From Calditrichota bacterium (lineage in GTDB: Bacteria > Calditrichota > Calditrichia > Calditrichales > Calditrichaceae): DNA of 10,277 bases. Position 1 is the stretch's first letter. Every line of letters starts with the position of its first letter. The translations under genes and the position numbers were made by a program. The stretch is taken from contig JAJRSN010000211.1 in assembly GCA_024278715.1 (NCBI GenBank), forward strand, positions 1 to 10,277, read 5' to 3'. The notes under the pieces were generated by a model. The model did not search any database. It saw only the letters and a list, made by a program, of their open reading frames with translations, and had not been told where the DNA came from. Positions 5,157-10,277 of this stretch are shown in pieces.

Positions 5157-6865
5157 TGACCCACCGGTAATTCGATTAATACTCCCGCTGTTTCCCAGCG
5201 CTTACGTACCTTAATGGTATCGCTCATAAAACGAAAAGGTTCGGCGAAACGGAAAGGCAATACCGAACCGGCGTCGTATTTTGAATTTTCATTTAAATCG
5301 ATAAATCCGTCCAAAAGATATTCACCTTCCGGCACATATTCAAAACGAAACGTACGCCGCTTTTTTACGACTGTGGTTAATCCGACCCGCCTTCCGCTCA
5401 ATGGACGAAGGCGCAAAACAAACGGATGCCCGGTCTTTCGCCGGACGTTAATCGTTCCGCTTACCTCGCCTAATTCTTTTTGTGAAATTATGGTAAAATA
5501 ATGCCGGCTCAAAGTGTCTTCGGCACTTTTTTCGCGATAATTTTTAATTTCTTTCAAATTTAAACAGGAAATATATGAGGCGTCGGGTTTAAGGGACTTT
5601 GCCGGGATAAACTCGGCGTCGTACAAGGTGTTAATTTTCCAGAATCCCTCGATAGTATCGCCGGAAGCCTCGGTCAGGCTGTAATGTTTTTGCACATCGT
5701 TCCAGTTTGCCGGTAAATTGAATTTAATTTTGACATGGGTTTCCGGACGTACATTTTTAGCGCTGTCCTTCGGGAGATGTGCGATAAGTTTAAAATGAGT
5801 TGTATCGGTTTTAGCGGTTCCCGAAAAATAGGCTTCAAGCGGGTCGCGGGTTTTGTTTCCGCTGCTGTCTTTCAATTGACTAAAGCGGATGACGTAAGTA
5901 CGCGCGCTGTCCAGAGTTTCCGTAATCACATCCATCCAATTCTTGCTTTCGGGATTTTCGCCAAACGCCTTAATAAAAAGTTTTTCACCGCTCAAACTAT
6001 CCGCGATAACCGGTTTTGCAGCGCTGTCCGGAACAACGGGTTCGCTGAAACGCACGCGCACCAAATCTTTGTACAGGGCTCTTACGCCTGTCAGCGCCGG
6101 CGGTATGGTATCAAAAACGGAAAGCTGAAAATCCAACCCGTTAAACGAAGACAATGAATCCGTTAACCACACATCCCGATAGCTTATGCCAAAACGCTCC
6201 ATGGCGGCGTCCAAACGCAGATTGTGGTTGCGGTCTTCCACGGCTAAAATCCGGTAGAGACCCGTTTTCAGATAATTGAGTTTGTAGTCTCCGTCGCGCC
6301 CTGTTTGGGAAACGTAATGGGGTTTCTGTTTAAACGGATTAAAGCGTGCTGAATCACGAAACAGATAGGCAAAGATGTAAAAAGTTTCATTCGGTTTTAA
6401 TCCGTAAACCCGTCCGGCAATCGAGCCCTGATCGATGGTATCGCCTGTTGAAAAAGCGAGCAAATAACTGCCGCTCATCTTATTGTTGCGTAAATCCTGC
6501 AAGCCGCTTCCGACGGACAACACGTAAGTCTGCTCCGGTTCAAGCCGTTCTTTCAAACGAATCCGTAATATTCGTCCCTTTTTCCACTCGGTTTCGATGG
6601 GCACGGGCGGAGAGATAAACAGATTATTGCGCTCTGTTCCTTCCTTCATCCGCTCCGAAAAGGTTACGCTAATTTGATCCGTATTAACCGGAACATGAAC
6701 GGTTGCGGGTAAGGGATCGGTGTTAACGACTTCCGGAGGCGTTCTGTCAACGGGACCACCGGAAGGGGGACCCTGAACGGCGCACCCGGCGATTAATCCG
6801 CCCAAAAATAGCGATAAAAAGACTTTTTTGATTTTATTGTTATTAAAACCCAAAAAGAGCCTCAT
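5153..6865 (-). CDS. Multi-domain Ig-like (Big_5-type) envelope lipoprotein
   Basis: The 570-residue protein has a lipoprotein signal peptide (hydrophobic residues 14-27, lipobox LIAGC with Cys28), then the PPSGGPVDRTPPEVV segment (33-47) characteristic of FCB-group Ig-like lipoproteins. Approximate layout: first Ig-like domain 42-140 (ISVTFSERM core), a carboxypeptidase-regulatory-like beta sandwich 146-248 (GSIAGRVYGL... TGLYRILAVEDRN), second Ig-like domain 252-350 (VRVRFSEPV), third 358-462 (VKIKFNLPANW) and a terminal beta domain 466-568. Both non-Ig parts end in DxNxNxxxD loops (D211-D219 and D523-D531) that resemble calcium-binding turns. The family is usually annotated only as 'Ig-like domain-containing protein', so the job is unknown; a structural or surface role is inferred. 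The ATG at 6863-6865 has no clear Shine-Dalgarno; a TTG at codon 5 is an alternative. It is first in the dapF run. Confidence 0.88.
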   Translation of the reverse strand: MRLFLGFNNNKIKKVFLSLFLGGLIAGCAVQGPPSGGPVDRTPPEVVNTDPLPATVHVPVNTDQISVTFSERMKEGTERNNLFISPPVPIETEWKKGRILRIRLKERLEPEQTYVLSVGSGLQDLRNNKMSGSYLLAFSTGDTIDQGSIAGRVYGLKPNETFYIFAYLFRDSARFNPFKQKPHYVSQTGRDGDYKLNYLKTGLYRILAVEDRNHNLRLDAAMERFGISYRDVWLTDSLSSFNGLDFQLSVFDTIPPALTGVRALYKDLVRVRFSEPVVPDSAAKPVIADSLSGEKLFIKAFGENPESKNWMDVITETLDSARTYVIRFSQLKDSSGNKTRDPLEAYFSGTAKTDTTHFKLIAHLPKDSAKNVRPETHVKIKFNLPANWNDVQKHYSLTEASGDTIEGFWKINTLYDAEFIPAKSLKPDASYISCLNLKEIKNYREKSAEDTLSRHYFTIISQKELGEVSGTINVRRKTGHPFVLRLRPLSGRRVGLTTVVKKRRTFRFEYVPEGEYLLDGFIDLNENSKYDAGSVLPFRFAEPFRFMSDTIKVRKRWETAGVLIELPVGQ

Positions 6866-6892
6866 TCTGTTTTCTTAAATTTCGATATAAGT

Positions 6893-6922
6893 AATATATG
6901 ACTGAAAGGTATTTCAAAGCAA
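6893..6922 (-). promoter_or_regulatory. Candidate promoter of the lipoprotein-dapF gene run
   Basis: Reading leftwards, TTGCTT (6922-6917) is followed by an 18-base spacer and TATATT (6898-6893), about 27 bases before the lipoprotein ATG. A promoter is expected here because a strong terminator isolates this run from the ribosomal operon. Alternative pairings such as TTGAAA with a downstream AT-rich box are possible, so the exact hexamers are uncertain. Confidence 0.3.
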
Positions 6923-7085
6923 TGTGAAAAATAACATTTTAATTGAAGGTTCGACTAACCGGCATTGTTTGACGGCGCAATTTTCATGGCGCGCTTCTTT
7001 TTAAAACCGGGTGGTGACGAAATGAAAATAATTTTCCCGAACTACAAACCGGCAGGCGATTTGTAACGAACGATCAAAAGGTCAG

Positions 7086-7112
7086 GCGCGCAAGCCGGGG
7101 GAGCTTGAGCGC
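7086..7112. repeat. Imperfect inverted repeat (10-bp stem, 7-base loop)
   Basis: GCGCGCAAGC (7086-7095) and GCTTGAGCGC (7103-7112) are complementary except for one mismatch (G7090/A7108), around the loop CGGGGGA. It lies beyond the rplS terminator and well upstream of the lipoprotein promoter candidate. No U-tract follows on either strand, so it is not a standard terminator. Its role is unknown. Confidence 0.45.
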
Positions 7113-7138
7113 ATAACGCGAATGTCTTTTCTTAAGAT

Positions 7139-7166
7139 AAAAAAACCGCCGGAAGGTTCGGCGGTT
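7139..7166 (-). terminator. Rho-independent terminator of the ffh-rpsP-rimM-trmD-rplS operon
   Basis: Leftward, AACCGCCG (7166-7159) pairs perfectly with CGGCGGTT (7151-7144) around a 7-base loop, followed by T7 (7145-7139, sharing two bases with the stem). The first two stem bases are the AA of the rplS TAA stop. This is a strong intrinsic terminator in the correct direction. Confidence 0.92.
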
Positions 7167-7509
7167 AGGAAGTTCTCTCTTTAATTCTGGCGGCTTTACC
7201 GCGAAGTTTGCGCAAATAGTAAAGTTTGGCTCTGCGCACGCGTCCGCGTTTTAAGACTTCAATTTTGGCGACTCTCGGAGAATGAAGCGGGAAAATACGC
7301 TCAACGCCGATGCCGTTTGAAATTTTGCGGACCGTGAACGTTTCGTTGATGCCGCCGCCTTTGCGTTTAATACAAACACCCTGGAATACCTGAATACGTT
7401 CTTTATTCCCTTCGATAACGCGAACATGAACAGCCAGCGTATCTCCGGGCTGGAATTCAGGAATGTCCATGCGTAATTGATTTGCCGTTACTGTGTGTAA
7501 AATATCCAT
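7165..7509 (-). CDS. rplS: Large ribosomal subunit protein bL19
   Basis: The 114-residue basic protein has the normal L19 length. It shows the L19 core in order: FQPGDTLAVHVRVIEGNKERIQVFQGVCI (19-47), KRKGGGINETFTVRKISNGIGVERIFPLHSP (48-78) and the C-terminal VAKIEVLKRGRVRRAKLYYLRKLRGKAARI. It contacts 16S rRNA at the subunit interface of the 50S particle. The ATG at 7507-7509 follows trmD by 16 bases; the Shine-Dalgarno is weak, so translation may be coupled to trmD. It is the last gene of the operon; the terminator stem begins in its stop codon. Confidence 0.97.
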   Translation of the reverse strand: MDILHTVTANQLRMDIPEFQPGDTLAVHVRVIEGNKERIQVFQGVCIKRKGGGINETFTVRKISNGIGVERIFPLHSPRVAKIEVLKRGRVRRAKLYYLRKLRGKAARIKERTS

Positions 7510-7525
7510 TGTTTTGTCTCACATT

Positions 7526-8227
7526 TTATTTAATTGACTTCAAATATTTTTCGTAAAGATCGGGACGGCGTTCACGCGTTATTTTTTCGCGAATTTTTTG
7601 CCGCCACTCTTCAATTTTTTGGTGATTGCCCGAAAGCAACACCGAAGGTACTTTTTTGCCTAAAAATTCTTCCGGACGCGTATAATAGGGCGCGTCCAAA
7701 AGTTCGTCCGAAAACGAATCGGTCCATGCCGAATTGATATCCCTGATCACCCCTGGTAAAAGCCGGACGACGGCATCAATAATAACCAGCGTCGCCACTT
7801 CGCCCGAGCTGATGATGTAATCTCCGATAGAAATTTCATCGATCTTGTAAAACTCATGGATTCTTTCGTCAATGCCCTTGTAATGTCCGCACAAAAAGAC
7901 CAGATGTTCTTTAAGGCTAAGCTGGGTAACAATCGATTGAGTAAGAACCCTGCCTCTGGGCGAGGGCATGACGATGTGCGCTTTTTCGGCTTCCCTTTTT
8001 TCAAATATTTTTTGCAGCGCCTGGTAAAAGGGTTCAATTTTCAGCACCATGCCCGGACCGCCGCCGTAAGGATAATCGTCGATGGTACGATGTTTATCCG
8101 CGGTAAAGTCTCTCAAGTCATGGATTTCGATTTCCACCGCATTTTTACGCTGCCCCATTTTAATAATGCTTTCGTTCAGGGGTTCGTTCAAAATTTTCGG
8201 GAAACCTGTGATTATATCGATTCGCAT
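7526..8227 (-). CDS. trmD: tRNA (guanine-37-N1)-methyltransferase
   Basis: It methylates G37 next to the anticodon using S-adenosylmethionine, preventing +1 frameshifting. It is a SPOUT-family trefoil-knot enzyme active as a dimer. Seen motifs: YPYGGGPGM (52-60), LCGHYKGIDER (112-122), SIGDYIISSGE (133-143) in the knot, LLPGVI (156-161) and Asp170, the position expected for the catalytic base, followed by DAPYYTRPEEF. At 233 residues from the ATG at 8225-8227 it has the usual length; this start gives the conserved MRIDIITGFP. An in-frame GTG four codons upstream is possible, but neither has a clear Shine-Dalgarno. The gap to rimM is 14 bases. Confidence 0.97.
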   Translation of the reverse strand: MRIDIITGFPKILNEPLNESIIKMGQRKNAVEIEIHDLRDFTADKHRTIDDYPYGGGPGMVLKIEPFYQALQKIFEKREAEKAHIVMPSPRGRVLTQSIVTQLSLKEHLVFLCGHYKGIDERIHEFYKIDEISIGDYIISSGEVATLVIIDAVVRLLPGVIRDINSAWTDSFSDELLDAPYYTRPEEFLGKKVPSVLLSGNHQKIEEWRQKIREKITRERRPDLYEKYLKSIK

Positions 8228-8241
8228 TTCAAAGAACACAT

Positions 8242-8742
8242 TTAATCGAGCATACCTTCCATAACATGAATGACCATTATTCGCTGCTGACGATTCACTG
8301 ATTTTACGACGGACTTAACCGCCGGGATCAATTTTTCTTCGCCCTGAACCGTTTTGAGCACATAGACGTCGTTTGCCGAAAAAGTCCACACATCGGCGAT
8401 CGTTCCCAGCAAAACCCCATGTTCGTCAAAGACCTTCATTCCGAGGAGTTCGTGAATATAATATTCATCCTCGCCAAGGGGAATCAGGTCTTCTTCAGGG
8501 ATGTAAAGATAGCTACCGCGAAGCTCCAAGGCTTCTTCGATACTATTCACTTCAACGAATTTTATAAAAACAAACCTATTCGACAATCGAACCTCTTCTA
8601 TCGAATAGGCTTGTTTTTGATTTTTTTGTTCGATAAAAACTTTTTCCAAGTCCAAAAAATGCTCGGGAAAAGAGGTAATGATCTCCGCTTTTACCGAGCC
8701 TTTAATCCCATGAGGTTTAAGAATTTTACCTACAACAAACAT
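8242..8742 (-). CDS. rimM: 16S rRNA processing/30S maturation factor RimM
   Basis: RimM helps mature the 30S head, where it binds protein S19. The 166-residue product has the RimM N-terminal barrel (VGKILKPHGIKGSVKAE, residues 4-20; EALELRGSYLYIPEEDL, 70-86) followed by a PRC barrel (YYIHELLGMKVF 94-105, NDVYVLK 124-130, KLIPAVKSVV 137-146). The start is the ATG at 8740-8742, six bases after the KH gene stop. Only a weak GACGGGA precedes it, so coupling to the KH gene is likely. Confidence 0.96.
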   Translation of the reverse strand: MFVVGKILKPHGIKGSVKAEIITSFPEHFLDLEKVFIEQKNQKQAYSIEEVRLSNRFVFIKFVEVNSIEEALELRGSYLYIPEEDLIPLGEDEYYIHELLGMKVFDEHGVLLGTIADVWTFSANDVYVLKTVQGEEKLIPAVKSVVKSVNRQQRIMVIHVMEGMLD

Positions 8743-8748
8743 TCCCGT

Positions 8749-8985
8749 CTATTCGAGAATTTCAAGAACGGCACGTTTGCCTTGTTTAGCGGAAGCTGCG
8801 GCTAAAAGAGTACGGATGGATTTAGCAGTTTGCCCTCTTTTGCCAATAACCTTGCCCAGGTCACCTTCGCCAACGCGCAGTTCATAAACCGTAACACGTT
8901 CACCTTCAACTTCGGTTACCTGAACTTCGTCAGGCTTGTCAACCAGGTGTTTGGCGATGAATTCGACGAAATTTTTCATGTCCAC
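8749..8985 (-). CDS. khpA: KH-domain RNA-binding protein, KhpA (YlqC) family
   Basis: This 78-residue protein is a single KH domain of the small KhpA/YlqC type, with the RNA-binding GxxG loop as GKRG (48-51) in GDLGKVIGKRGQTAKSIRTLL and the usual VEFIAKHLVDKPDEV N-terminus. By family knowledge it partners with KhpB/Jag and binds many RNAs, influencing cell-division and envelope genes in Gram-positive bacteria; the role in this lineage is unknown. Position between rpsP and rimM is the conserved genomic place. The start is GTG (8983-8985) with GGAGGG seven bases upstream; an ATG two codons later would be too far from that site. A promoter candidate precedes it. Confidence 0.93.
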   Translation of the reverse strand: MDMKNFVEFIAKHLVDKPDEVQVTEVEGERVTVYELRVGEGDLGKVIGKRGQTAKSIRTLLAAASAKQGKRAVLEILE

Positions 8986-9043
8986 AATACGTCCCTCCGT
9001 TTAGTAAACACTCACAACTGCAGTTAACTTTTATTGTTCCTTA

Positions 9044-9072
9044 ATTTTAGCAAGATTCTTATGAAAAAACAA
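9044..9072 (-). promoter_or_regulatory. Candidate internal promoter upstream of khpA
   Basis: Leftward, TTGTTT (9072-9067), a 17-base spacer and TAAAAT (9049-9044), with TGC just before the -10 (extended -10 form). It starts right after the rpsP stop in the only larger gap (92 bases) of the operon and would give a leader of about 50 bases before the khpA GTG. The same gap has a 10-base palindrome AACTGCAGTT (9016-9025). Confidence 0.45.
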
Positions 9073-9077
9073 GACCT

Positions 9078-9518
9078 TTATGCTTCCTGATTTTCCGAAC
9101 TCGGTTGTTCCTGGGTTTCCGCTTCCGGCGCTTCTTCCGGTTTGGGCTCAGCTTGTTTTGCCTGTGCCTCTTTTGCCTCCAATCGTTTTTTACGTTCTAA
9201 TTGGAGTACTTCCCATTTTTTTAATTCTTCTTCTATTTTAGCCTCGTCCACGCCTCGTTTCATTAAATCCCATTTTAACCACAGTCCCTTGCGCCGCAGT
9301 AAGCTTCTGACCGTTAGAGTCGGCTGAGCGCCGTTCTTCAACCAGTAAAAAACCCGTTCTTCGTTTACTTCAAAATTAAACGGCTGCTCTAACGGATTGT
9401 AAGTTCCTAAAGTCTCAATAAACCGTCCGTCCCGAGGAGAACGGCTGTCGGCTGCCACTATCCGATAGAAAGGTCTTTTCTTTCTGCCCATTCGACGTAA
9501 TCTAATTCTGACTGCCAA
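9078..9518 (-). CDS. rpsP: Small ribosomal subunit protein bS16 with long C-terminal tail
   Basis: The core matches S16: MAVRIRLRRMGRKKRPFYRIVAADSR (1-26) with SPRDGRFIETLGTYNP (27-42). It binds 16S rRNA and is needed for 30S assembly. Typical S16 is about 80-90 residues; this one is 146 because of a charged helical segment (about 90-120) and a low-complexity Glu/Ala/Gln/Pro tail (118-146). The chosen start is TTG at 9516-9518, with GGAGGT seven bases upstream and a product starting exactly at the conserved AVRIRL. An upstream in-frame TTG (9533) would lie before the Shine-Dalgarno. It follows ffh by 25 bases. Confidence 0.95.
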   Translation of the reverse strand: MAVRIRLRRMGRKKRPFYRIVAADSRSPRDGRFIETLGTYNPLEQPFNFEVNEERVFYWLKNGAQPTLTVRSLLRRKGLWLKWDLMKRGVDEAKIEEELKKWEVLQLERKKRLEAKEAQAKQAEPKPEEAPEAETQEQPSSENQEA

Positions 9519-9543
9519 AGTTGTAACCTCCAATTATTTTTTG

Positions 9544-10277
9544 TTAACCGATTCCGAAAGGGGCTCCACCGAATCCCCCGCGGAATGATTTGTTTTTCAT
9601 TTGTTTCATCATTTTTTTCATCTGTTCAAACTGGCGCATCAATTGATTCACATCCTGCACCCGGGTTCCGCTTCCCACGGCGATGCGCTTACGGCGGCTT
9701 CCGTTTAATATTTTGGGGTTAAGCCGCTCTTCTTTTGTCATAGAATTGATGATCGCTTCCACGCGAACCAAATTGCGTTCATCAACCTGAGCATTTTTTA
9801 ACTGACTGCCGACGCCCGGAATCAGACGCAAAATGGATTCCAGAGAACCCATCTTTTTTATCTGCTGAAGCTGATCCAGAAAGTCTTCCAGATCAAACTC
9901 CGCCTTGCGCAGCTTTTGTTCTAATTTTTCGGCTTTTTCACGATCGATGGATTCCTGGGCTTTTTCCACCAGAGTAACGACATCGCCCATGCCCAAAATA
10001 CGCGAAACCATGCGATCCGGGTGAAATTGCTCGATGTCGTCCAACTTTTCACCCACGCCGATAAATTTAATGGGTTTGCCTGTAATGGCTTTAATGGAAA
10101 GAGCGGCTCCACCACGGGCATCGCCATCCATTTTGGTCAACACAACGCCGTCAAAATCCAAGCGTTTGGCAAACTCCTGCGCCGTGTTCACAGCGTCCTG
10201 TCCCGTCATCCCGTCAGCAACAAATAAAATTTCGTGGGGACGAATACGGTTTTTTATACGCACCAGTTCTTCCATCA
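9544..10277 (-). CDS. ffh: Signal recognition particle protein Ffh (SRP54), C-terminal part
   Basis: The visible ~244 codons cover the second half of the G domain and the M domain; the N domain and P-loop lie beyond the right edge. Seen (counting from the Met at 10275): DGMTGQDAV (21-29), the guanine-specificity TKMD in TKMDGDARGG (47-56), GVGE (73-76), then the M domain with LIPGVG (151-156), SRRKRIAVGSGT (193-204, RNA-binding helix-turn-helix) and the Met-rich QFEQMKKMMKQMK (215-227) of the signal-peptide groove. Ffh binds 4.5S RNA and signal sequences of nascent membrane proteins and delivers them to FtsY. The Met at 10275 is internal; the frame stays open to the edge. The tail ends in a Gly/Phe-rich RGGFGGAPFGIG. 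Confidence 0.97.
   Translation of the reverse strand, partial: MEELVRIKNRIRPHEILFVADGMTGQDAVNTAQEFAKRLDFDGVVLTKMDGDARGGAALSIKAITGKPIKFIGVGEKLDDIEQFHPDRMVSRILGMGDVVTLVEKAQESIDREKAEKLEQKLRKAEFDLEDFLDQLQQIKKMGSLESILRLIPGVGSQLKNAQVDERNLVRVEAIINSMTKEERLNPKILNGSRRKRIAVGSGTRVQDVNQLMRQFEQMKKMMKQMKNKSFRGGFGGAPFGIG

Larger units (their letters stand above)
6866..7164. other. About 300-base intergenic region between rplS and the Ig-like lipoprotein gene
   Basis: No convincing gene is present. It contains the rplS terminator at its right end (7139-7166), an imperfect 10-bp hairpin at 7086-7112, a short hairpin GGTT-CGACT-AACC near 6949-6960, a promoter candidate facing left (6893-6922) and a chance-size 26-codon rightward frame (6986-7066) without a ribosome site. 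The stretch 6955-7125 is more GC-rich than the AT-rich leader next to it (6870-6945), so it may be inserted or decayed sequence. Confidence 0.5.

Noticed and set aside
6947..6962. TTCGACT resembling a tRNA T-loop
   Set aside because: The flanking bases do not form a five-pair T-stem and no acceptor, D or anticodon arms can be built around it.
7528..8239. Longer trmD start at GTG 8239
   Set aside because: It would add four residues before the conserved MRIDIITGFP without a Shine-Dalgarno at the proper distance.
7856..8245. Rightward 129-codon frame opposite trmD (and similar frames opposite rimM and dapF)
   Set aside because: trmD, rimM and dapF carry all family motifs on the minus strand; the opposite frames have no recognisable domains or ribosome sites.
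1..10277. A CRISPR array, toxin-antitoxin pair, phage or other defence system
   Set aside because: No direct-repeat array, transposase, integrase, nuclease or toxin-like gene is visible; the window is mainly housekeeping and envelope genes.

Overview
The window looks like a chromosomal segment of a moderately AT-rich, Gram-negative-type bacterium of the Fibrobacteres-Chlorobi-Bacteroidetes (FCB) superphylum or a related lineage such as Calditrichota. This is an inference from three things: two lipobox lipoproteins, one of a multi-Ig-like type (C-x-x-x-PPSGGPxDxTPP after the lipidated Cys) typical of FCB genomes; a ribosomal protein S16 with a long acidic tail; and a dispersed-repeat-like palindrome of a kind common in those genomes. 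The lineage cannot be fixed without a search. Every recognisable gene reads leftwards (minus strand). Shine-Dalgarno sites are often strong, and GTG/TTG starts are frequent.

Right part, 7139-10277: a translation and protein-targeting operon, read right to left as ffh (5' end outside the window), rpsP, khpA-like KH gene, rimM, trmD and rplS. This is the classic bacterial order. It ends in a textbook hairpin-plus-U-tract terminator whose stem overlaps the rplS stop codon. A sigma70-like extended -10 promoter candidate lies between rpsP and khpA.

Middle, 1553-6865: a second leftward gene run with short gaps or overlaps. It encodes a large Ig-like outer-envelope lipoprotein, dapF (4-base ATGA overlap), a TPR lipoprotein, a single-domain mannose-1-phosphate guanylyltransferase, a 99-residue protein of unknown function and a PilZ-domain protein. 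It mixes cell-envelope proteins, meso-diaminopimelate supply, GDP-mannose supply for surface glycans and a putative c-di-GMP receptor. The dapF/TPR junction has a perfect 7-base complement to the Shine-Dalgarno site of the TPR gene, overlapping the dapF stop codon. This suggests translational coupling.

Left part: a 589-base AT-rich region (964-1552) holds an 81-base interrupted palindrome, a T9G7 homopolymer run, a possible 29-codon cysteine-containing ORF and a promoter candidate. The promoter would serve a GTG-started exported protein that runs off the left edge (1-963). The roughly 300-base gap at 6866-7164 holds the terminator, a second hairpin and probably the promoter of the lipoprotein/dapF run.

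No IS element, CRISPR array, tRNA, rRNA or defence system was seen. Most of the window is ordinary core genome. The least explained parts are the envelope lipoproteins, the 99-aa protein, the truncated secreted protein and the two intergenic regions.
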